Shown: positions 15,364-24,655, numbered from the stretch's first letter. The stretch is 64,000 nucleotides of DNA from an uncultured Dongia sp. (GCF_936916975.1 NZ_CAKZGO010000022.1:148807-212806); one strand, 5' to 3'. Program-made: numbers and translations. The notes: generated by a model not told the origin, from the letters alone.

Positions 15364-16146
15364 ATGAGCGCCAATTTCGACTTCAAGAGAGCGTTGATCG
15401 CAACGCTTGCCCTCCCCGTCATCACCGCCGGCCTGGCAGGCATTCTGGCGCCGCGAAGCCAGGCGGCTGAAGAAAATCTCGACCAGATGCCAGCCGAACT
15501 CGAAAGCCGATTTGCGCTGAGCGCCTTGCCACCGGCGCTGCGTGACGCGGCGGCCGTTTATCTCCTTGATCCAGCGAAGGGGTACCACCTTGCGCGGGCG
15601 GGAACGAGCGGTATCGCCTGCCTTGTCGAGCGCACCGCCTGGGAGTTGGCTGACTTTCGCGACGATATCTATTTTCCGCTCTGCTATGACGCCGCGGGTG
15701 CTGCGACATATCTCAACGTCATCATGGATGCGGCAGCCTTGCGCGCCGAGGGGATGAGTGCGGCTGAGCTGAAAAGCGAAATTGAAGGCCGTTACCGGGC
15801 CAAGATCTACCAAGCACCGGACAAGCCGGGCCTCTCCTACATGGTTGGGCCGGTCATGCGCACGATCGGGCCGCCGGACCTCCAGGTCCATACCATGGCC
15901 ATGCCGCATCTGATGTTCTACGCGCCCCATATCACCAACGAAGACATCGGTGCCAAACCGGATCTCGGCCATCACGCGAGCCTGCTTTATCCGTTCATCG
16001 ACAGACAAGGCATCGCGGAGCAGAGCTACATGATCCAACTGCTCGGCGAGGCGGAGAAGGCCAGGATCCTGGCCGACGAGAAAACTCTCATCGACGATCT
16101 CTGCGCCTATCGCGATGTGCTGTGCCTGCCGCATTCGGCGCACTGA
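15364..16146 (+). CDS. Predicted secreted protein of unknown function
   Basis: A 260-residue protein with an N-terminal signal peptide (FKRALIATLALPVITAGLAGILAPRSQA, probable cleavage before AEENLDQ). I do not recognise the mature domain. Visible features are the pair YLLDPAKGYHLARAGTSGIACLVERTAWELADFRDDIYFPLCYD with two cysteines, HTMAMPHLMFYAPHITNEDIGAKPDLGHHASLLYPFID with several histidines, and a C-terminal pair DDLCAYRDVLCLP. The clustered histidines and paired cysteines would suit metal binding and disulfides in the periplasm. It is divergent from the HTH regulator over 111 bp, which makes it a plausible target of that regulator. Confidence 0.75.
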   Translation: MSANFDFKRALIATLALPVITAGLAGILAPRSQAAEENLDQMPAELESRFALSALPPALRDAAAVYLLDPAKGYHLARAGTSGIACLVERTAWELADFRDDIYFPLCYDAAGAATYLNVIMDAAALRAEGMSAAELKSEIEGRYRAKIYQAPDKPGLSYMVGPVMRTIGPPDLQVHTMAMPHLMFYAPHITNEDIGAKPDLGHHASLLYPFIDRQGIAEQSYMIQLLGEAEKARILADEKTLIDDLCAYRDVLCLPHSAH

Positions 16147-16196
16147 GTGGATCCTGCGGCGCGGGTCGGCGGCATAGCGCGAGCGATCAGGAACGG

Positions 16197-16757
16197 TCAG
16201 AATTGATCGAGAACTTTTTGCTCGTTGCAGATTCTCGGGCGCCGGAATCGTCGTGACAGGCGGGTCATTGCCAGCGCGGACAGGGCGCCGACAATGGACA
16301 TGAAGATGAAGGCCGAGCCACGGATTTCCGCCTCGGACCGCTGAAAAATCGGAATATCCAGATCGGGGATGATCAACATCCAAGACGAGGTCGTGACAAT
16401 GCCAAGGATCGCGCCACCGACATATAGTGTTCGCTCGCTTGCGCCGCGGACATGCAGTAGCGCCACGAGCAACCCAACGATCACCGCCGGAGCGGCACCA
16501 GCGTAGAAGGCATAGACAAGCCCGATGCCCATGATTGTGCCGATAAGGAGGACGACCAGCATCATCAAGGCATCCGCTGGGCCGGCCGCAAAAAGAAGAA
16601 CGACCGGCAGGCACAGCATCCCGGCGATCGGGCCGCATAGGCCAAACAGTACCAAATGCCGGATGACCAGCCCAACGCTGTCTGACACATCAGTGTCATC
16701 ATTCGGCAATGCGCCGGCCGATGGCGCGGCGTCGAGAGGCTGTGGAAGGGGTTCCAT
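16197..16757 (-). CDS. Predicted multi-pass membrane protein
   Basis: A 186-residue protein of unknown function. A polar N-terminus (residues 1-30, Pro/Asp-rich) is followed by about five hydrophobic segments: HLVLFGLCGPIAGMLCLPVVLLFAAG, ALMMLVVLLIGTIMGIGLVYAFYAGAAPAVIVGLLVALL, LYVGGAILGIVTTSSWMLIIP and SAFIFMSIVGALSALAMTRL. The C-terminal tail is basic (SRRFRRPRICNEQK). No catalytic motif is visible. It is convergent with the secreted-protein gene and divergent from the nap operon. Confidence 0.7.
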   Translation of the reverse strand: MEPLPQPLDAAPSAGALPNDDTDVSDSVGLVIRHLVLFGLCGPIAGMLCLPVVLLFAAGPADALMMLVVLLIGTIMGIGLVYAFYAGAAPAVIVGLLVALLHVRGASERTLYVGGAILGIVTTSSWMLIIPDLDIPIFQRSEAEIRGSAFIFMSIVGALSALAMTRLSRRFRRPRICNEQKVLDQF

Positions 16758-17123
16758 GTCGCGCGATTAATGCATGGGATAGCAGTCGGTGCAATCGCCC
16801 GCGGCAGACTCCGCCAGCGATGGTAGCCATCGCAGTGTTTCGCTATAAATTCTAGTTCTGGCACACCGCGCGTGGCGGGCCGATCCATCCTCATTTGTTC
16901 ACCGCCAGGAACTGAGATAGCGCCCGCGGCGCAAACCCCGTAGAGTCCCGGAATTACAGGATTGCTGGGCTGCTGCGCGCTAGCGCGGCGGTTGATGACA
17001 AAACCGCGTCTGCGGCATGTTGCGCGGATGCGGTTATACCCCTTTACTCAATAGTGGCATTTAATATACTTGTTTTGTGAATTTCGGGGCTGAACGCGCC
17101 AACCTGCCCGACAGGAGAGCCAT
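16758..17123 (+). promoter_or_regulatory. Upstream region of the nap operon, no gene seen
   Basis: A 366-bp spacer. The last 120 bp are AT-richer (TTACTCAATAGTGGCATTTAA near 17043) and end in the napE Shine-Dalgarno sequence CAGGAGAG. A half-match to an FNR box, TTGAT-GACA-AAACC at about 16992, has a good left half only. I cannot define a promoter with confidence. Confidence 0.35.
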
Positions 17124-17309
17124 ATGACAGTTTCCCACCACGCCGCCGGCGACCCGGCCATGAGTCCCACGACCCGCCGTCGCCGCGAACTGCTGACGTT
17201 TCTGTTCCTGACCATCTTCCTGGCACCGCTGCTCGCTGTCGCTTTTGTCGGCAGCTACGGCTTTGCCATCTGGTTCTACCAGATCTTCACCGGGCCACCG
17301 GGCGCCTGA
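17124..17309 (+). CDS. napE: Periplasmic nitrate reductase subunit NapE
   Basis: A 61-residue single-pass inner-membrane protein, the small accessory subunit encoded first in many alphaproteobacterial nap operons. A basic stretch TRRRRELLTFLFL precedes one long membrane helix (FLTIFLAPLLAVAFVGSYGFAIWFYQIF), and the protein ends GPPGA, as in NapE. Its exact role in nitrate reduction is undefined; NapE is not essential in most tested species. ATG 17124 follows AGGAGAG; an internal ATG at 17160 would remove only the polar N-terminus. It is the first gene of napEFDABC. Confidence 0.88.
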   Translation: MTVSHHAAGDPAMSPTTRRRRELLTFLFLTIFLAPLLAVAFVGSYGFAIWFYQIFTGPPGA

Positions 17310-17331
17310 GCGCGTAAGAAAGGCGCCCGAT

Positions 17332-17877
17332 ATGGCTGCGCAAGATTCGGCTCGATCCCGCCGCGCTTTTTTGACAGGCCAATCCGCTGCGACGATGGCA
17401 ACGGCGAAGAGCCATGCGCCGCGGCCACCCTGGACGCTGCCGGAATCCGCCTTCGCCGCTGCCTGTACCGGCTGCGGCGAATGTGTGACGGCGTGCCCCG
17501 AAGGCATTCTCTATATCGATGACAGCAAACTGGCGGCGGTCGACTTCCGGCGTGGCGGGAATCTGTGCACATTCTGCGGTGCCTGCGCTGCGATCTGTGC
17601 GGAGCCCGCCTTCCTGGTCGCGACCGCGCGCGAGGCCGAAGCGCCGTGGCATCTCCGCGCCGCGATCGGCGAGGCATGCCTCACCCATGCCGGCGTCATG
17701 TGCCAGAGTTGCAAGGATGCCTGCGGCGATGGCGCCATCCGCTTTGTCTATGGCGCCTCGCGCATTCCGGGGCCCGATATCGATCTTGCGCGCTGCACCG
17801 GCTGCGGCGCCTGTGCGGCACCGTGTCCTGCCGAGGCCATCACCATTTTTGAATTGGAACCGATCCATGCCAGCTGA
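17332..17877 (+). CDS. napF: Ferredoxin-type protein NapF
   Basis: A 181-residue cytoplasmic iron-sulfur protein that interacts with NapA during its maturation and Fe-S loading before Tat export. Cluster motifs are CTGCGECVTACPEG, CTFCGACAAICAEP and CTGCGACAAPCPAE (C-x2-C-x2-C-x3-C or close), plus an irregular CQSCKDACGDGA. An N-terminal SRRAFL resembles a twin-arginine remnant, as in other NapF proteins. The start at ATG 17332 lies 22 bp after napE. Its 3' end overlaps the napD start by 11 bp, so translation is coupled. Confidence 0.92.
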   Translation: MAAQDSARSRRAFLTGQSAATMATAKSHAPRPPWTLPESAFAAACTGCGECVTACPEGILYIDDSKLAAVDFRRGGNLCTFCGACAAICAEPAFLVATAREAEAPWHLRAAIGEACLTHAGVMCQSCKDACGDGAIRFVYGASRIPGPDIDLARCTGCGACAAPCPAEAITIFELEPIHAS

Positions 17878-18124
17878 CCAGGTGCATATCTCCAGCCTTG
17901 TCGTGCATGTGCGGCCGGAATGCTGTGCCGAGGCGAGCGCGCGCATCGCAGCACTGGCCGGCGCCGAGATTCACGGAGCCAGCGAGACCGGCAAGCTGGT
18001 CGTGGTGCTGGAGACGGCCCATGAGGGCGACATCCTGACCCAGATCAATCTGATCAACGAAATGCCGGGGATTATCACGACATCGATGATCTATCACGAG
18101 ATCGACATTGCCGAGGAGGCATAA
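17867..18124 (+). CDS. napD: NapA-specific chaperone NapD
   Basis: An 85-residue cytoplasmic chaperone that binds the twin-arginine signal peptide of NapA and holds back its export until the molybdenum cofactor is inserted. It has the ferredoxin-like NapD fold with conserved [12 protein letters not shown], a G-A-E-I-H strand, KLVVVLET and the closing [16 protein letters not shown] 17867 sits inside the end of napF, and the stop is 1 bp before the napA start. It acts on the next gene product, consistent with gene order. Confidence 0.92.
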   Translation: MPADQVHISSLVVHVRPECCAEASARIAALAGAEIHGASETGKLVVVLETAHEGDILTQINLINEMPGIITTSMIYHEIDIAEEA

Positions 18125-18125
18125 C

Positions 18126-20633
18126 ATGCTGAGCCTGACCCGCCGCCAAGTCATCAAGGCCAAGGCCGCTGCGATTGCCGCCACCGTTGCCGGCATCTCC
18201 ATCCCCAGCGCGCAGGCTGCCAATGGCATCATTCCCGGTGATGAGGCGCGGCTGGAATGGTCGAAGGCGCCGTGCCGCTTCTGCGGGACAGGCTGCGGCG
18301 TCATGGTGGCGGTGCGCGACAATCACGTGGTGGCCACCCATGGCGACATCCATGCTGAGGTCAATCGCGGCCTCAACTGCGTCAAGGGCTACTTCCTGTC
18401 CAAGATCATGTATGGCGCCGACCGGCTGACGCAGCCTTTGCTGCGCATGAAGGACGGCGTCTATGCCAAGGATGGCGAGTTTCAGCCGGTGAGTTGGGAA
18501 CGCGCCTTCGATGAGATGGCAACGCAGTGGAAGCGCGTGCTGAAGGCGAAGGGGCCGACGGCGGTCGGCATGTTCGGCTCCGGCCAATGGACGGTGTGGG
18601 AAGGTTATGCCGCGCTGAAGTTGATGAAGGCCGGCTTCCGTTCCAACAATCTCGATCCCAATGCGCGCCATTGCATGGCCTCGGCCGCGGTCGGGTTCAT
18701 GCGCACCTTCGGCATGGACGAGCCGATGGGCTGCTATGACGACATCGAGGTGGCGGACGCCTTCGTACTGTGGGGCTCCAACATGGCGGAGATGCACCCG
18801 ATCCTGTGGACCCGCGTCGCCGACCGGCGGCTCTCCAATCCGCATGTCAAGGTCGCGGTCATGTCGACCTTCGAGCATCGCAGCTTCGATCTCGCCGATA
18901 TTCCGATCGTGTTCACGCCGCAAAGCGATCTGGCGATCCTCAATTTTATCGCCCATCACATCATCTCGACCAACCGGGTCAACAAGGCTTTCGTCGAGAA
19001 GCACACGACGTTCCGCCGCGGCGTCACCGATATCGGCTATGGCCTGCGGCCGGAACATCCCAAGGAAGCCGCCGCCAAGCACGCAGCGGACGCCAATGAT
19101 TCGACGCCGATGACGTTCGAGGAGTTTGCCACCTTCGTTGCCGATTATACGGTCGAGAAGGCCGCCGAACTCAGCGGCGTGCCGCAGGAGCGGTTGCTGG
19201 CACTGGCCGAGCTTTATGCCGATCCCAGCGTCAAGGTGATGTCGTTCTGGACCATGGGCTTCAATCAGCACACGCGCGGCGTCTGGTGCAACAATATGGT
19301 CTATAACATCCATCTGCTGACTGGAAAGATCTCGGAGCCGGGCAATTCGCCGTTCTCGCTCACGGGCCAGCCATCGGCCTGCGGGACGGCGCGCGAAGTG
19401 GGCACGTTCAGCCATCGCCTGCCGGCCGACATGGTGGTGACGAATCCCGAACACCGCAAACATGCCGAGGAGATCTGGCAGATCCCGCACGGCACGATTC
19501 CGGAGAAGCCCGGCTATCACGCGGTGATGCAGAACCGCATGCTGAAAGACGGCAAGCTCAATGCCTATTGGGTGCAGGTCAACAACAACATGCAGGCCGG
19601 CGCCAACATGAATGAGGAGACCTATCCGGGCTATCGCAACCCGGAGAATTTCATCACCGTCTCCGACGCCTATCCAACCGTCACCACCTCGGCCGCCGAT
19701 CTCATCCTGCCCACCGCGATGTGGGTCGAGAAGGAAGGCGCCTACGGCAATGCCGAGCGGCGCACCCATTTCTGGCACCAGTTGGTGACGGCGCCGGGCG
19801 AGGCGCGGTCCGATCTGTGGCAGCTGATGGAATTCTCGACCCGCTTCACGACCGACGAAGTGTGGGCGCCAGAGGTGCTGGACGCCAACCCGCAATTCAA
19901 GGGCAAGACCCTCTATGACGTGCTGTTTGCCAACGGGACGGTGAATAAGTTCCCGGTGAGCGAGATCGAAGAGGGCTACAACAATGCCGAATCCAATGCC
20001 TTCGGTTTTTATGTGCAGAAGGGATTGTTCGAGGAATATGCCGGCTTCGGCCGCGGCCATGGTCACGATCTTGCCGACTTCGACCGCTATCACCAGGAGC
20101 GCGGCTTGCGCTGGCCGGTGGTGGACGGCAAGGAGACGCGCTGGCGCTACCGCGAAGGCCTCGACCCCTATGTCGAGGCGGGCAGCGAGGTGCAGTTCTA
20201 TGGCTACAAGGACAAGCGGGCGCTGATCTTTGCGCTGCCTTACGAAGCGCCGCCGGAAACGCCGGATGACGAATACGACATGTGGCTGTCCACGGGCCGG
20301 GTGCTGGAGCATTGGCATTCCGGCACGATGACCAGGCGCGTGCCGGAGCTCAACCGTGCTGTGCCGAATGCGCTGTGCTACATGCATCCCGACGATGCGA
20401 AGAAACGCGATATGCGCCGCGGCGATGAGATCAAAGTGATCTCGCGCCGCGGCGAGATCCGCGTGCGCGTCGAGACCCGTGGCCGTAACAAGCCGCCGCG
20501 CGGCCTCGTCTTCGTGCCCTGGTTCGACGAAGGGCGCCTCATCAACAAGGTGACCTTGGACGCCACCGATCCCATCTCCAAGCAGACCGACTACAAGAAA
20601 TGTGCCGTCCGCATCGAAAAGGTGACGTCATGA
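18126..20633 (+). CDS. napA: Periplasmic nitrate reductase catalytic subunit NapA
   Basis: The molybdenum enzyme reducing nitrate to nitrite in the periplasm, 835 residues. A Tat signal (LTRRQVIK at residues 4-11, hydrophobic to about residue 31) precedes the [4Fe-4S] ligands C50, C53, C57 and C85 (CRFCGTGC ... GLNCVKG). The molybdenum ligand is the cysteine of NARHCMASA (Cys183). Further family motifs are [47 protein letters not shown] and the C-terminal [20 protein letters not shown]. Bis-MGD comes from MobA, which is encoded at 39 kb. The gene overlaps napB by 4 bp. Confidence 0.97.
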   Translation: MLSLTRRQVIKAKAAAIAATVAGISIPSAQAANGIIPGDEARLEWSKAPCRFCGTGCGVMVAVRDNHVVATHGDIHAEVNRGLNCVKGYFLSKIMYGADRLTQPLLRMKDGVYAKDGEFQPVSWERAFDEMATQWKRVLKAKGPTAVGMFGSGQWTVWEGYAALKLMKAGFRSNNLDPNARHCMASAAVGFMRTFGMDEPMGCYDDIEVADAFVLWGSNMAEMHPILWTRVADRRLSNPHVKVAVMSTFEHRSFDLADIPIVFTPQSDLAILNFIAHHIISTNRVNKAFVEKHTTFRRGVTDIGYGLRPEHPKEAAAKHAADANDSTPMTFEEFATFVADYTVEKAAELSGVPQERLLALAELYADPSVKVMSFWTMGFNQHTRGVWCNNMVYNIHLLTGKISEPGNSPFSLTGQPSACGTAREVGTFSHRLPADMVVTNPEHRKHAEEIWQIPHGTIPEKPGYHAVMQNRMLKDGKLNAYWVQVNNNMQAGANMNEETYPGYRNPENFITVSDAYPTVTTSAADLILPTAMWVEKEGAYGNAERRTHFWHQLVTAPGEARSDLWQLMEFSTRFTTDEVWAPEVLDANPQFKGKTLYDVLFANGTVNKFPVSEIEEGYNNAESNAFGFYVQKGLFEEYAGFGRGHGHDLADFDRYHQERGLRWPVVDGKETRWRYREGLDPYVEAGSEVQFYGYKDKRALIFALPYEAPPETPDDEYDMWLSTGRVLEHWHSGTMTRRVPELNRAVPNALCYMHPDDAKKRDMRRGDEIKVISRRGEIRVRVETRGRNKPPRGLVFVPWFDEGRLINKVTLDATDPISKQTDYKKCAVRIEKVTS

Positions 20634-21121
20634 GAGGGTTGTGCGGTCTCTGGCTGGTAGCGGCCGTGATCGGTCTTGCCAGCCTTTCCACCAATGTCGC
20701 CCAGGCGCAGGACGTAAAAGATCTCCGCGGCGGTGTACCGCCGACCGAGGAAGTGGCGCCGCCGGTGATCTATAAGGAGATCAACGACGACAAGCGGCGG
20801 GCGCGCAACTACCCCGAACAGCCACCGGTGATCCCGCACAATATCCGCGACTATCCGGTGACGCTCAACGCCAATAAATGCCTGACCTGCCACACCCGCG
20901 AATTCACCGCGCAATCCCAGGCACCGATGATCAGCATCACGCATTTCATGGACCGCGAGGGCCAGACGTTGGCGACCGTGACGCCGCGGCGCTATTTCTG
21001 CACGCAATGCCATGTGACGCAGGCAGAAGCGCCGGATCTGGTCGAGAACCAGTTCGTGCCGATCGAGGAAATCCTGCGCGCCTTCAAGCAGGATGGTGAA
21101 GCCGGGGAGCAGGCGCCATGA
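20630..21121 (+). CDS. napB: Periplasmic nitrate reductase electron-transfer subunit NapB
   Basis: A di-heme cytochrome c of 163 residues that feeds electrons to NapA. A signal peptide ([24 protein letters not shown]) is followed by the mature domain with the heme-binding motifs CLTCH and CTQCH. The NapB marks PVIPHNI and [34 protein letters not shown] are present, including histidines that act as distal ligands. Start and stop both overlap neighbours by ATGA, coupling napA-napB-napC. Confidence 0.95.
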   Translation: MRGLCGLWLVAAVIGLASLSTNVAQAQDVKDLRGGVPPTEEVAPPVIYKEINDDKRRARNYPEQPPVIPHNIRDYPVTLNANKCLTCHTREFTAQSQAPMISITHFMDREGQTLATVTPRRYFCTQCHVTQAEAPDLVENQFVPIEEILRAFKQDGEAGEQAP

Positions 21122-21843
21122 TCCGGCGCCTCGTGCTGTGGGGCTGGCGGCGCGCCAACGAAATCTGGTTCGTGCTGCGCAAGCCCAGTGTGCATTTCAG
21201 CCTGGGGTTCCTGACCATTGGCGGGTTCCTGGCCGGCATCATCTTCTGGGGTGGCTTCAACACGGCGCTGGAACTGACCAATACCGAGGCCTTCTGCATC
21301 TCGTGCCATGAGATGCGCGATAATGTTTATGAGGAATTGAAGACCACCATCCATTTCACCAACCGGTCCGGCGTGCGCGCGACCTGCCCGGATTGCCATG
21401 TGCCGCATAAATGGACCGACAAGATCGCACGCAAGATGCAGGCGTCGAAGGAAGTCTGGGGCAAGATCTTCGGCACCATCAACACGCGTGAGAAGTTTGT
21501 GGGGCTGCGCCGGGAATTGGCCGAGCATGAATGGAAACGTCTCAAGGCGAACGATTCCCTCGAATGCCGCAACTGCCACAATTTCGAATACATGGATTTC
21601 ACCCGGCAGAACGCCCGTGCCGCGGCCGCCCACAGCACGTTCCTGGCGGCGGGCGAAAAGACCTGCATCGATTGCCACAAGGGCATCGCGCATCATCTTC
21701 CCGACATGCAGGGCGTCCCCGGCTGGGATGCAAGCGAGTTGCCGCCGCTTGAGGCGCCGGATGACACGGCCAGCGACGATATCCGGCGGCTCGGCGAGGC
21801 GATGCGTAACCTCCCGCCGGCGGTGGCCGTGGCGGCACAATAG
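21118..21843 (+). CDS. napC: Tetraheme cytochrome NapC, quinol dehydrogenase
   Basis: A membrane-anchored NapC/NirT-family cytochrome of 241 residues that oxidises quinol and passes electrons to NapB. One N-terminal helix ([22 protein letters not shown]) precedes four c-heme motifs: CISCHEM, CPDCHVP, CRNCHNF and CIDCHKG. The C-terminus after LPDMQG is a polar extension rich in Asp/Glu/Pro. No napG or napH is present, so electrons must enter through NapC alone. A 27-base hairpin (21895-21921) lies between napC and the next gene. Confidence 0.95.
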   Translation: MIRRLVLWGWRRANEIWFVLRKPSVHFSLGFLTIGGFLAGIIFWGGFNTALELTNTEAFCISCHEMRDNVYEELKTTIHFTNRSGVRATCPDCHVPHKWTDKIARKMQASKEVWGKIFGTINTREKFVGLRRELAEHEWKRLKANDSLECRNCHNFEYMDFTRQNARAAAAHSTFLAAGEKTCIDCHKGIAHHLPDMQGVPGWDASELPPLEAPDDTASDDIRRLGEAMRNLPPAVAVAAQ

Positions 21844-21894
21844 GCGTCTGCTTCTGGCAGCCCAAGCGGATATCGCCAGCGGTGCGGGAATCAT

Positions 21895-21921
21895 GGCATC
21901 GTGTCGCACTGCGACGATGCC
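21895..21921 (+). terminator. Hairpin after napC, possible weak terminator
   Basis: GGCATCG (21895-21901) pairs with CGATGCC (21915-21921), with an inner TCGC/GCGA stem and an ACT loop. There is no T-run, and the next gene's Shine-Dalgarno sequence (GGAG) follows at once, so it may act on mRNA stability rather than end transcription. Confidence 0.35.
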
Positions 21922-21935
21922 TGGAGTAATTTCGC

Positions 21936-23252
21936 GTGCCCAAGATCCATCTCCTGCCGGCCGATGACGCGACCAATGGCTGGCTCAAGCGATTGCCACT
22001 GCGGCAGCCGAAACCCAGCCTGCAGGGACGCATAACAGCCGACTGGCTGGTCATCGGCGCCGGATTTGCCGGGCTGGCCGCAGCACGCCGGTTGGCGGAG
22101 AACCGGCCCGGGGATCACATCGTCCTCCTGGATGCACGGTCTGTGGGGGATGGTGCGTCGGGCCGGAACTCAGGCTTCGCCATCGACCTGCCGCATCATG
22201 CCAGCGGCGATCTGCGGCATCTCGACGGGGCAAGGCGTGCCCTTCGGCTCAACCGGATGTCGGTCGATTATCTCGACCAGATCGTGACGACGCAGGGCAT
22301 CGACTGCCAGTGGAGCCGGCAGGGCCAGATCATGGCGGCCAGCGCTGTATTGGGCGAAAGGCAGTTGGCGCATTTCCGGACGATGCTCGAAGCACTCGAT
22401 GAACCATATGAAGTCCTGGATCAAGACGCGCTGAAGACCCTTCTGGGCACGCCGTTCTACCAGATGGCCGTGCGGACGCCGGGTACGGTCCTGATGCAGC
22501 CGGTGGCGCTGGTGCGCGGGTTGGCGGATACATTGTCCGCGAATGTGACGCTTCATGAGAACAGCGCCGTCACATCGATCGAGTATGGCGACGCGATTGT
22601 GGCCACCACGACACATGGCGAGGTACGCGCGGACAAGCTGGTGCTCTGCGTCGATGGTTTCGCCCCGCAATTCGATATTTATCGCAGCCGTCTGTTCGGC
22701 TTGCGCATCTTTGCCAGCATCACGCGGCCATTGACGGAGGCCGAACGGCAGGGGCTGGGCACCGCGCGTGAATGGGGTGTCTTGCCGGCAGCGCGCTTCG
22801 GCGGCGGCACGCTGCGTTATACCCAGGACGGGCGCATCCTGCTGCGCTCCTCCTACCGCTATCGGCCATCGATGCAGGCGGATGCCGGAACCAATGCCCG
22901 GGTGGCTCTCATTCACCGCCGCAAGTTCGGCGAGCGCTTCCCCCAGCTGAGGCACGTGCCGTTCGAGGCGACCTGGTCGGGGTTCCTGTGCCTGTCGCAG
23001 AACCTGGCGCCGGGATTTGGGCAACATCGGGCGAATGTTTTCTCGGCGGTGTGCCAGAACGGCGTCGGCGTCACCAAGGGCACGCAATCCGGCGTGCTCA
23101 TCGCCGATCTCGCCTGCGGGATCGACAATCCGCTGATCGCCGACATGGCAGCACAGGGCCAACCCAACAAATTGCCGCCGGAGCCGTTTCTGGGGCTGGG
23201 GGTAAGAGCGAACCTGCTTTGGCAAGGCTGGCGGGCCAGGAGTGAGCGGTAA
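21936..23252 (+). CDS. FAD-dependent amine/amino-acid oxidase (DAO family)
   Basis: A 438-residue flavoprotein. The dinucleotide-binding motif is ADWLVIGAGFAGLAAARRLAENRPGDHIVLLDA (G-x-G-x-x-G with acidic end), followed by DGASGRNSGFAIDLPHH, typical of PuuB/OrdL-like gamma-glutamylputrescine or D-amino-acid-type oxidases. The C-terminal substrate/FAD region is VFSAVCQNGVGVTKGTQSGVLIADL. Substrate is unknown. The start is a GTG at 21936 with GGAG nine bases upstream. It is 93 bp after napC and could be read through from nap, but no functional link is visible. A related oxidase is encoded at 44.4 kb. Confidence 0.82.
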   Translation: MPKIHLLPADDATNGWLKRLPLRQPKPSLQGRITADWLVIGAGFAGLAAARRLAENRPGDHIVLLDARSVGDGASGRNSGFAIDLPHHASGDLRHLDGARRALRLNRMSVDYLDQIVTTQGIDCQWSRQGQIMAASAVLGERQLAHFRTMLEALDEPYEVLDQDALKTLLGTPFYQMAVRTPGTVLMQPVALVRGLADTLSANVTLHENSAVTSIEYGDAIVATTTHGEVRADKLVLCVDGFAPQFDIYRSRLFGLRIFASITRPLTEAERQGLGTAREWGVLPAARFGGGTLRYTQDGRILLRSSYRYRPSMQADAGTNARVALIHRRKFGERFPQLRHVPFEATWSGFLCLSQNLAPGFGQHRANVFSAVCQNGVGVTKGTQSGVLIADLACGIDNPLIADMAAQGQPNKLPPEPFLGLGVRANLLWQGWRARSER

Positions 23253-23276
23253 GGCTTTTAAATGAATATTTTTGCA

Positions 23277-23313
23277 TTGACTTAATTAAGTGAATGGCGA
23301 AATATATCGCCAT
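23277..23313 (+). promoter_or_regulatory. Candidate ArsR operator/promoter with two palindromes
   Basis: ACTTAATTAAGT (23280-23291) is a perfect 12-bp palindrome overlapping a TTGACT -35-like hexamer (23277-23282). ATGGCGA-AATATA-TCGCCAT (23294-23313) is a second inverted repeat with 7-bp arms. The latter contains the first candidate start codon of the ArsR gene and would suit an autoregulatory operator if the true start is ATG 23312. Confidence 0.5.
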
Positions 23314-23659
23314 GGACATTTTCACAGCCCTTGCCGACCCCACCCGTCGCCATATTGTCGAGTTTCTCGGCAAGGGCGAGCAGGCGGTTGGCGCCATCAC
23401 TGAGCAGTTCGAACTCAGCCCGCCGGCGATCTCTCAGCATCTCAAGGTGCTGAAGGAGGCCGAACTGGTGCATGTGCGCATCGATGGGCAGCGACGCATC
23501 TACAGCCTCAATCCGCAGGGCCTGACGGCGCTCGATGATTGGCTGAACCGCATGCGGCGCTTCTGGAACGGCAGCCTTGATGCGCTCGAGCGTGAACTCA
23601 GGAAACCTGTCGCCAAGCCAAAACCCAAATCCGTCAAATCGCGAGGAGACCAAAAATGA
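23294..23659 (+). CDS. ArsR-family winged-helix regulator
   Basis: A small dimeric repressor of up to 121 residues in the ArsR/SmtB fold. The core MDIFTALADPTRRHIVEFLGKGEQAVGAITEQFELSPPAISQHLKVLKEAELVHVRIDGQRRIYSLN is that of the non-metal subgroup (no ELCVCDL cysteine motif) usually found in operons with START-domain proteins. Two starts are possible: ATG 23294, or ATG 23312, where the family typically begins (MDIFTALADP). The second leaves the palindromes at 23280-23313 free as operator. The gene overlaps the next by 4 bp. Confidence 0.88.
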   Translation: MAKYIAMDIFTALADPTRRHIVEFLGKGEQAVGAITEQFELSPPAISQHLKVLKEAELVHVRIDGQRRIYSLNPQGLTALDDWLNRMRRFWNGSLDALERELRKPVAKPKPKSVKSRGDQK

Positions 23660-24201
23660 ACGTCGCCACGGCCGAAAAATACGGAATCATCACCGAAGCC
23701 GGCAGCATTGTTTTCGAGCGCCTGCTCCCAGGCCCTATCGAGCGCGTGTGGGACTATCTGACGGATCCCGATAAGCGCGCCATCTGGCTGGCGGGTGGAT
23801 CGACCGATCTGGCACCAGGCGGCAAGATCGAGCTCTTTTTCCGCCACAGCGATCTCCAGGCCAAGCCAGAACCCACGCCAGAGCGCTACAAGGCGATGGA
23901 GAACGGCGTCACCTTGCGTTGCGAGGTCACTGCCTGCAAGAAGCCACATCTTCTCAGCTATCTCTTTGGTAATGACGGGTCGGAGGTGACCTTCGAACTG
24001 AAAAGCCAAGGCAGCGACGTTCTGCTGACCCTCACCCATCGTCGCCTGCCGAACCGGAAAGAGATGCTGAGTGTCGCCGGCGGCTGGCATACGCATCTCG
24101 GTCTGCTGATGGATCATCTTGCCGGTCGGCCGGGGCGGCCCTTCTGGTCCAATCATGCCAAACTGGAACAGGAATACGATCAGCGCCTCGGCAAAGCGTG
24201 A
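23656..24201 (+). CDS. SRPBCC (AHSA1-like) domain protein
   Basis: A 181-residue START/Bet v1-like protein of the AHSA1 branch. It has the fold's hallmark start FERLLPGPIERVWDYLTDPDKRAIWLAGG, then APGGKIELFF, SYLFGNDGSEVTFELKSQGSDVLLTLTHRRLP and the C-terminal helix AGGWHTHLGLLMDHLAG. These domains bind hydrophobic ligands in a cavity. In ArsR-SRPBCC operons the ligand is generally unknown. It is translationally coupled to the ArsR gene (ATGA) and followed by a second SRPBCC gene 25 bp later. Confidence 0.87.
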   Translation: MNVATAEKYGIITEAGSIVFERLLPGPIERVWDYLTDPDKRAIWLAGGSTDLAPGGKIELFFRHSDLQAKPEPTPERYKAMENGVTLRCEVTACKKPHLLSYLFGNDGSEVTFELKSQGSDVLLTLTHRRLPNRKEMLSVAGGWHTHLGLLMDHLAGRPGRPFWSNHAKLEQEYDQRLGKA

Positions 24202-24226
24202 CGCGATGTGAAAGGAGAGTCGTGAC

Positions 24227-24655
24227 ATGGCTAGCATCGACCAGATTCAATATGTGAAAGCACCGATCGCCGATGTCTTTCGCGCGCTAACCACGGCGGA
24301 AGGCCTGGCCGCCATATGGACCGACGATCTCTCCGTCGTGCCGCAGCAGGGCGCAATCAACACATTCAAATTCGGCAACAGCAAGCCGGACCGAATGAAG
24401 GTCGCCGAACTGACACCCAACAAACGTGTGGTATGGGATTGCGTCGATTCCGATCCGGAATGGATCGGGACGGAGATCAGCTTCGAACTTGAGGATCGCG
24501 GCGGTTCGGTCGCCGTCACACTGAAACAGGACAAGTGGCGCGCAGTGACCGAATTCTACCGCTCCTGCAACTACAATTGGGGCATCTTCCTGCTGAGCCT
24601 CAAGGGTTATTGCGAAGACGGCAAAGGCGTGCCGTATCAGAATCGAAAGTTCTAG
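24227..24655 (+). CDS. Second SRPBCC domain protein
   Basis: A 142-residue Bet v1-like protein. It begins IDQIQYVKAPIADVFRALTTAEGLAAIWTDDL and continues with FKFGNSKPDRMKVAELTPNKRVVWDCVDSDPEWIGTEISFELEDRG and FYRSCNYNWGIFLLSLKGYCEDGKGVPY, the last segment being the long C-terminal helix over the cavity. It is the third gene of the ArsR operon, with its own Shine-Dalgarno sequence (AAAGGAGAG). The two SRPBCC proteins are only distantly similar, so they may bind different ligands or form a heterodimer. It converges with a PAS_5 gene. Confidence 0.87.
   Translation: MASIDQIQYVKAPIADVFRALTTAEGLAAIWTDDLSVVPQQGAINTFKFGNSKPDRMKVAELTPNKRVVWDCVDSDPEWIGTEISFELEDRGGSVAVTLKQDKWRAVTEFYRSCNYNWGIFLLSLKGYCEDGKGVPYQNRKF

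Noticed and set aside
14032..16638. An 868-codon minus-strand frame
   Set aside because: The first 460 codons lie antisense to the secreted-protein gene and overlap the membrane-protein gene; the real gene starts at 15252.
16992..17005. FNR box for the nap operon
   Set aside because: Only the left half TTGAT is good; the right half does not match ATCAA.
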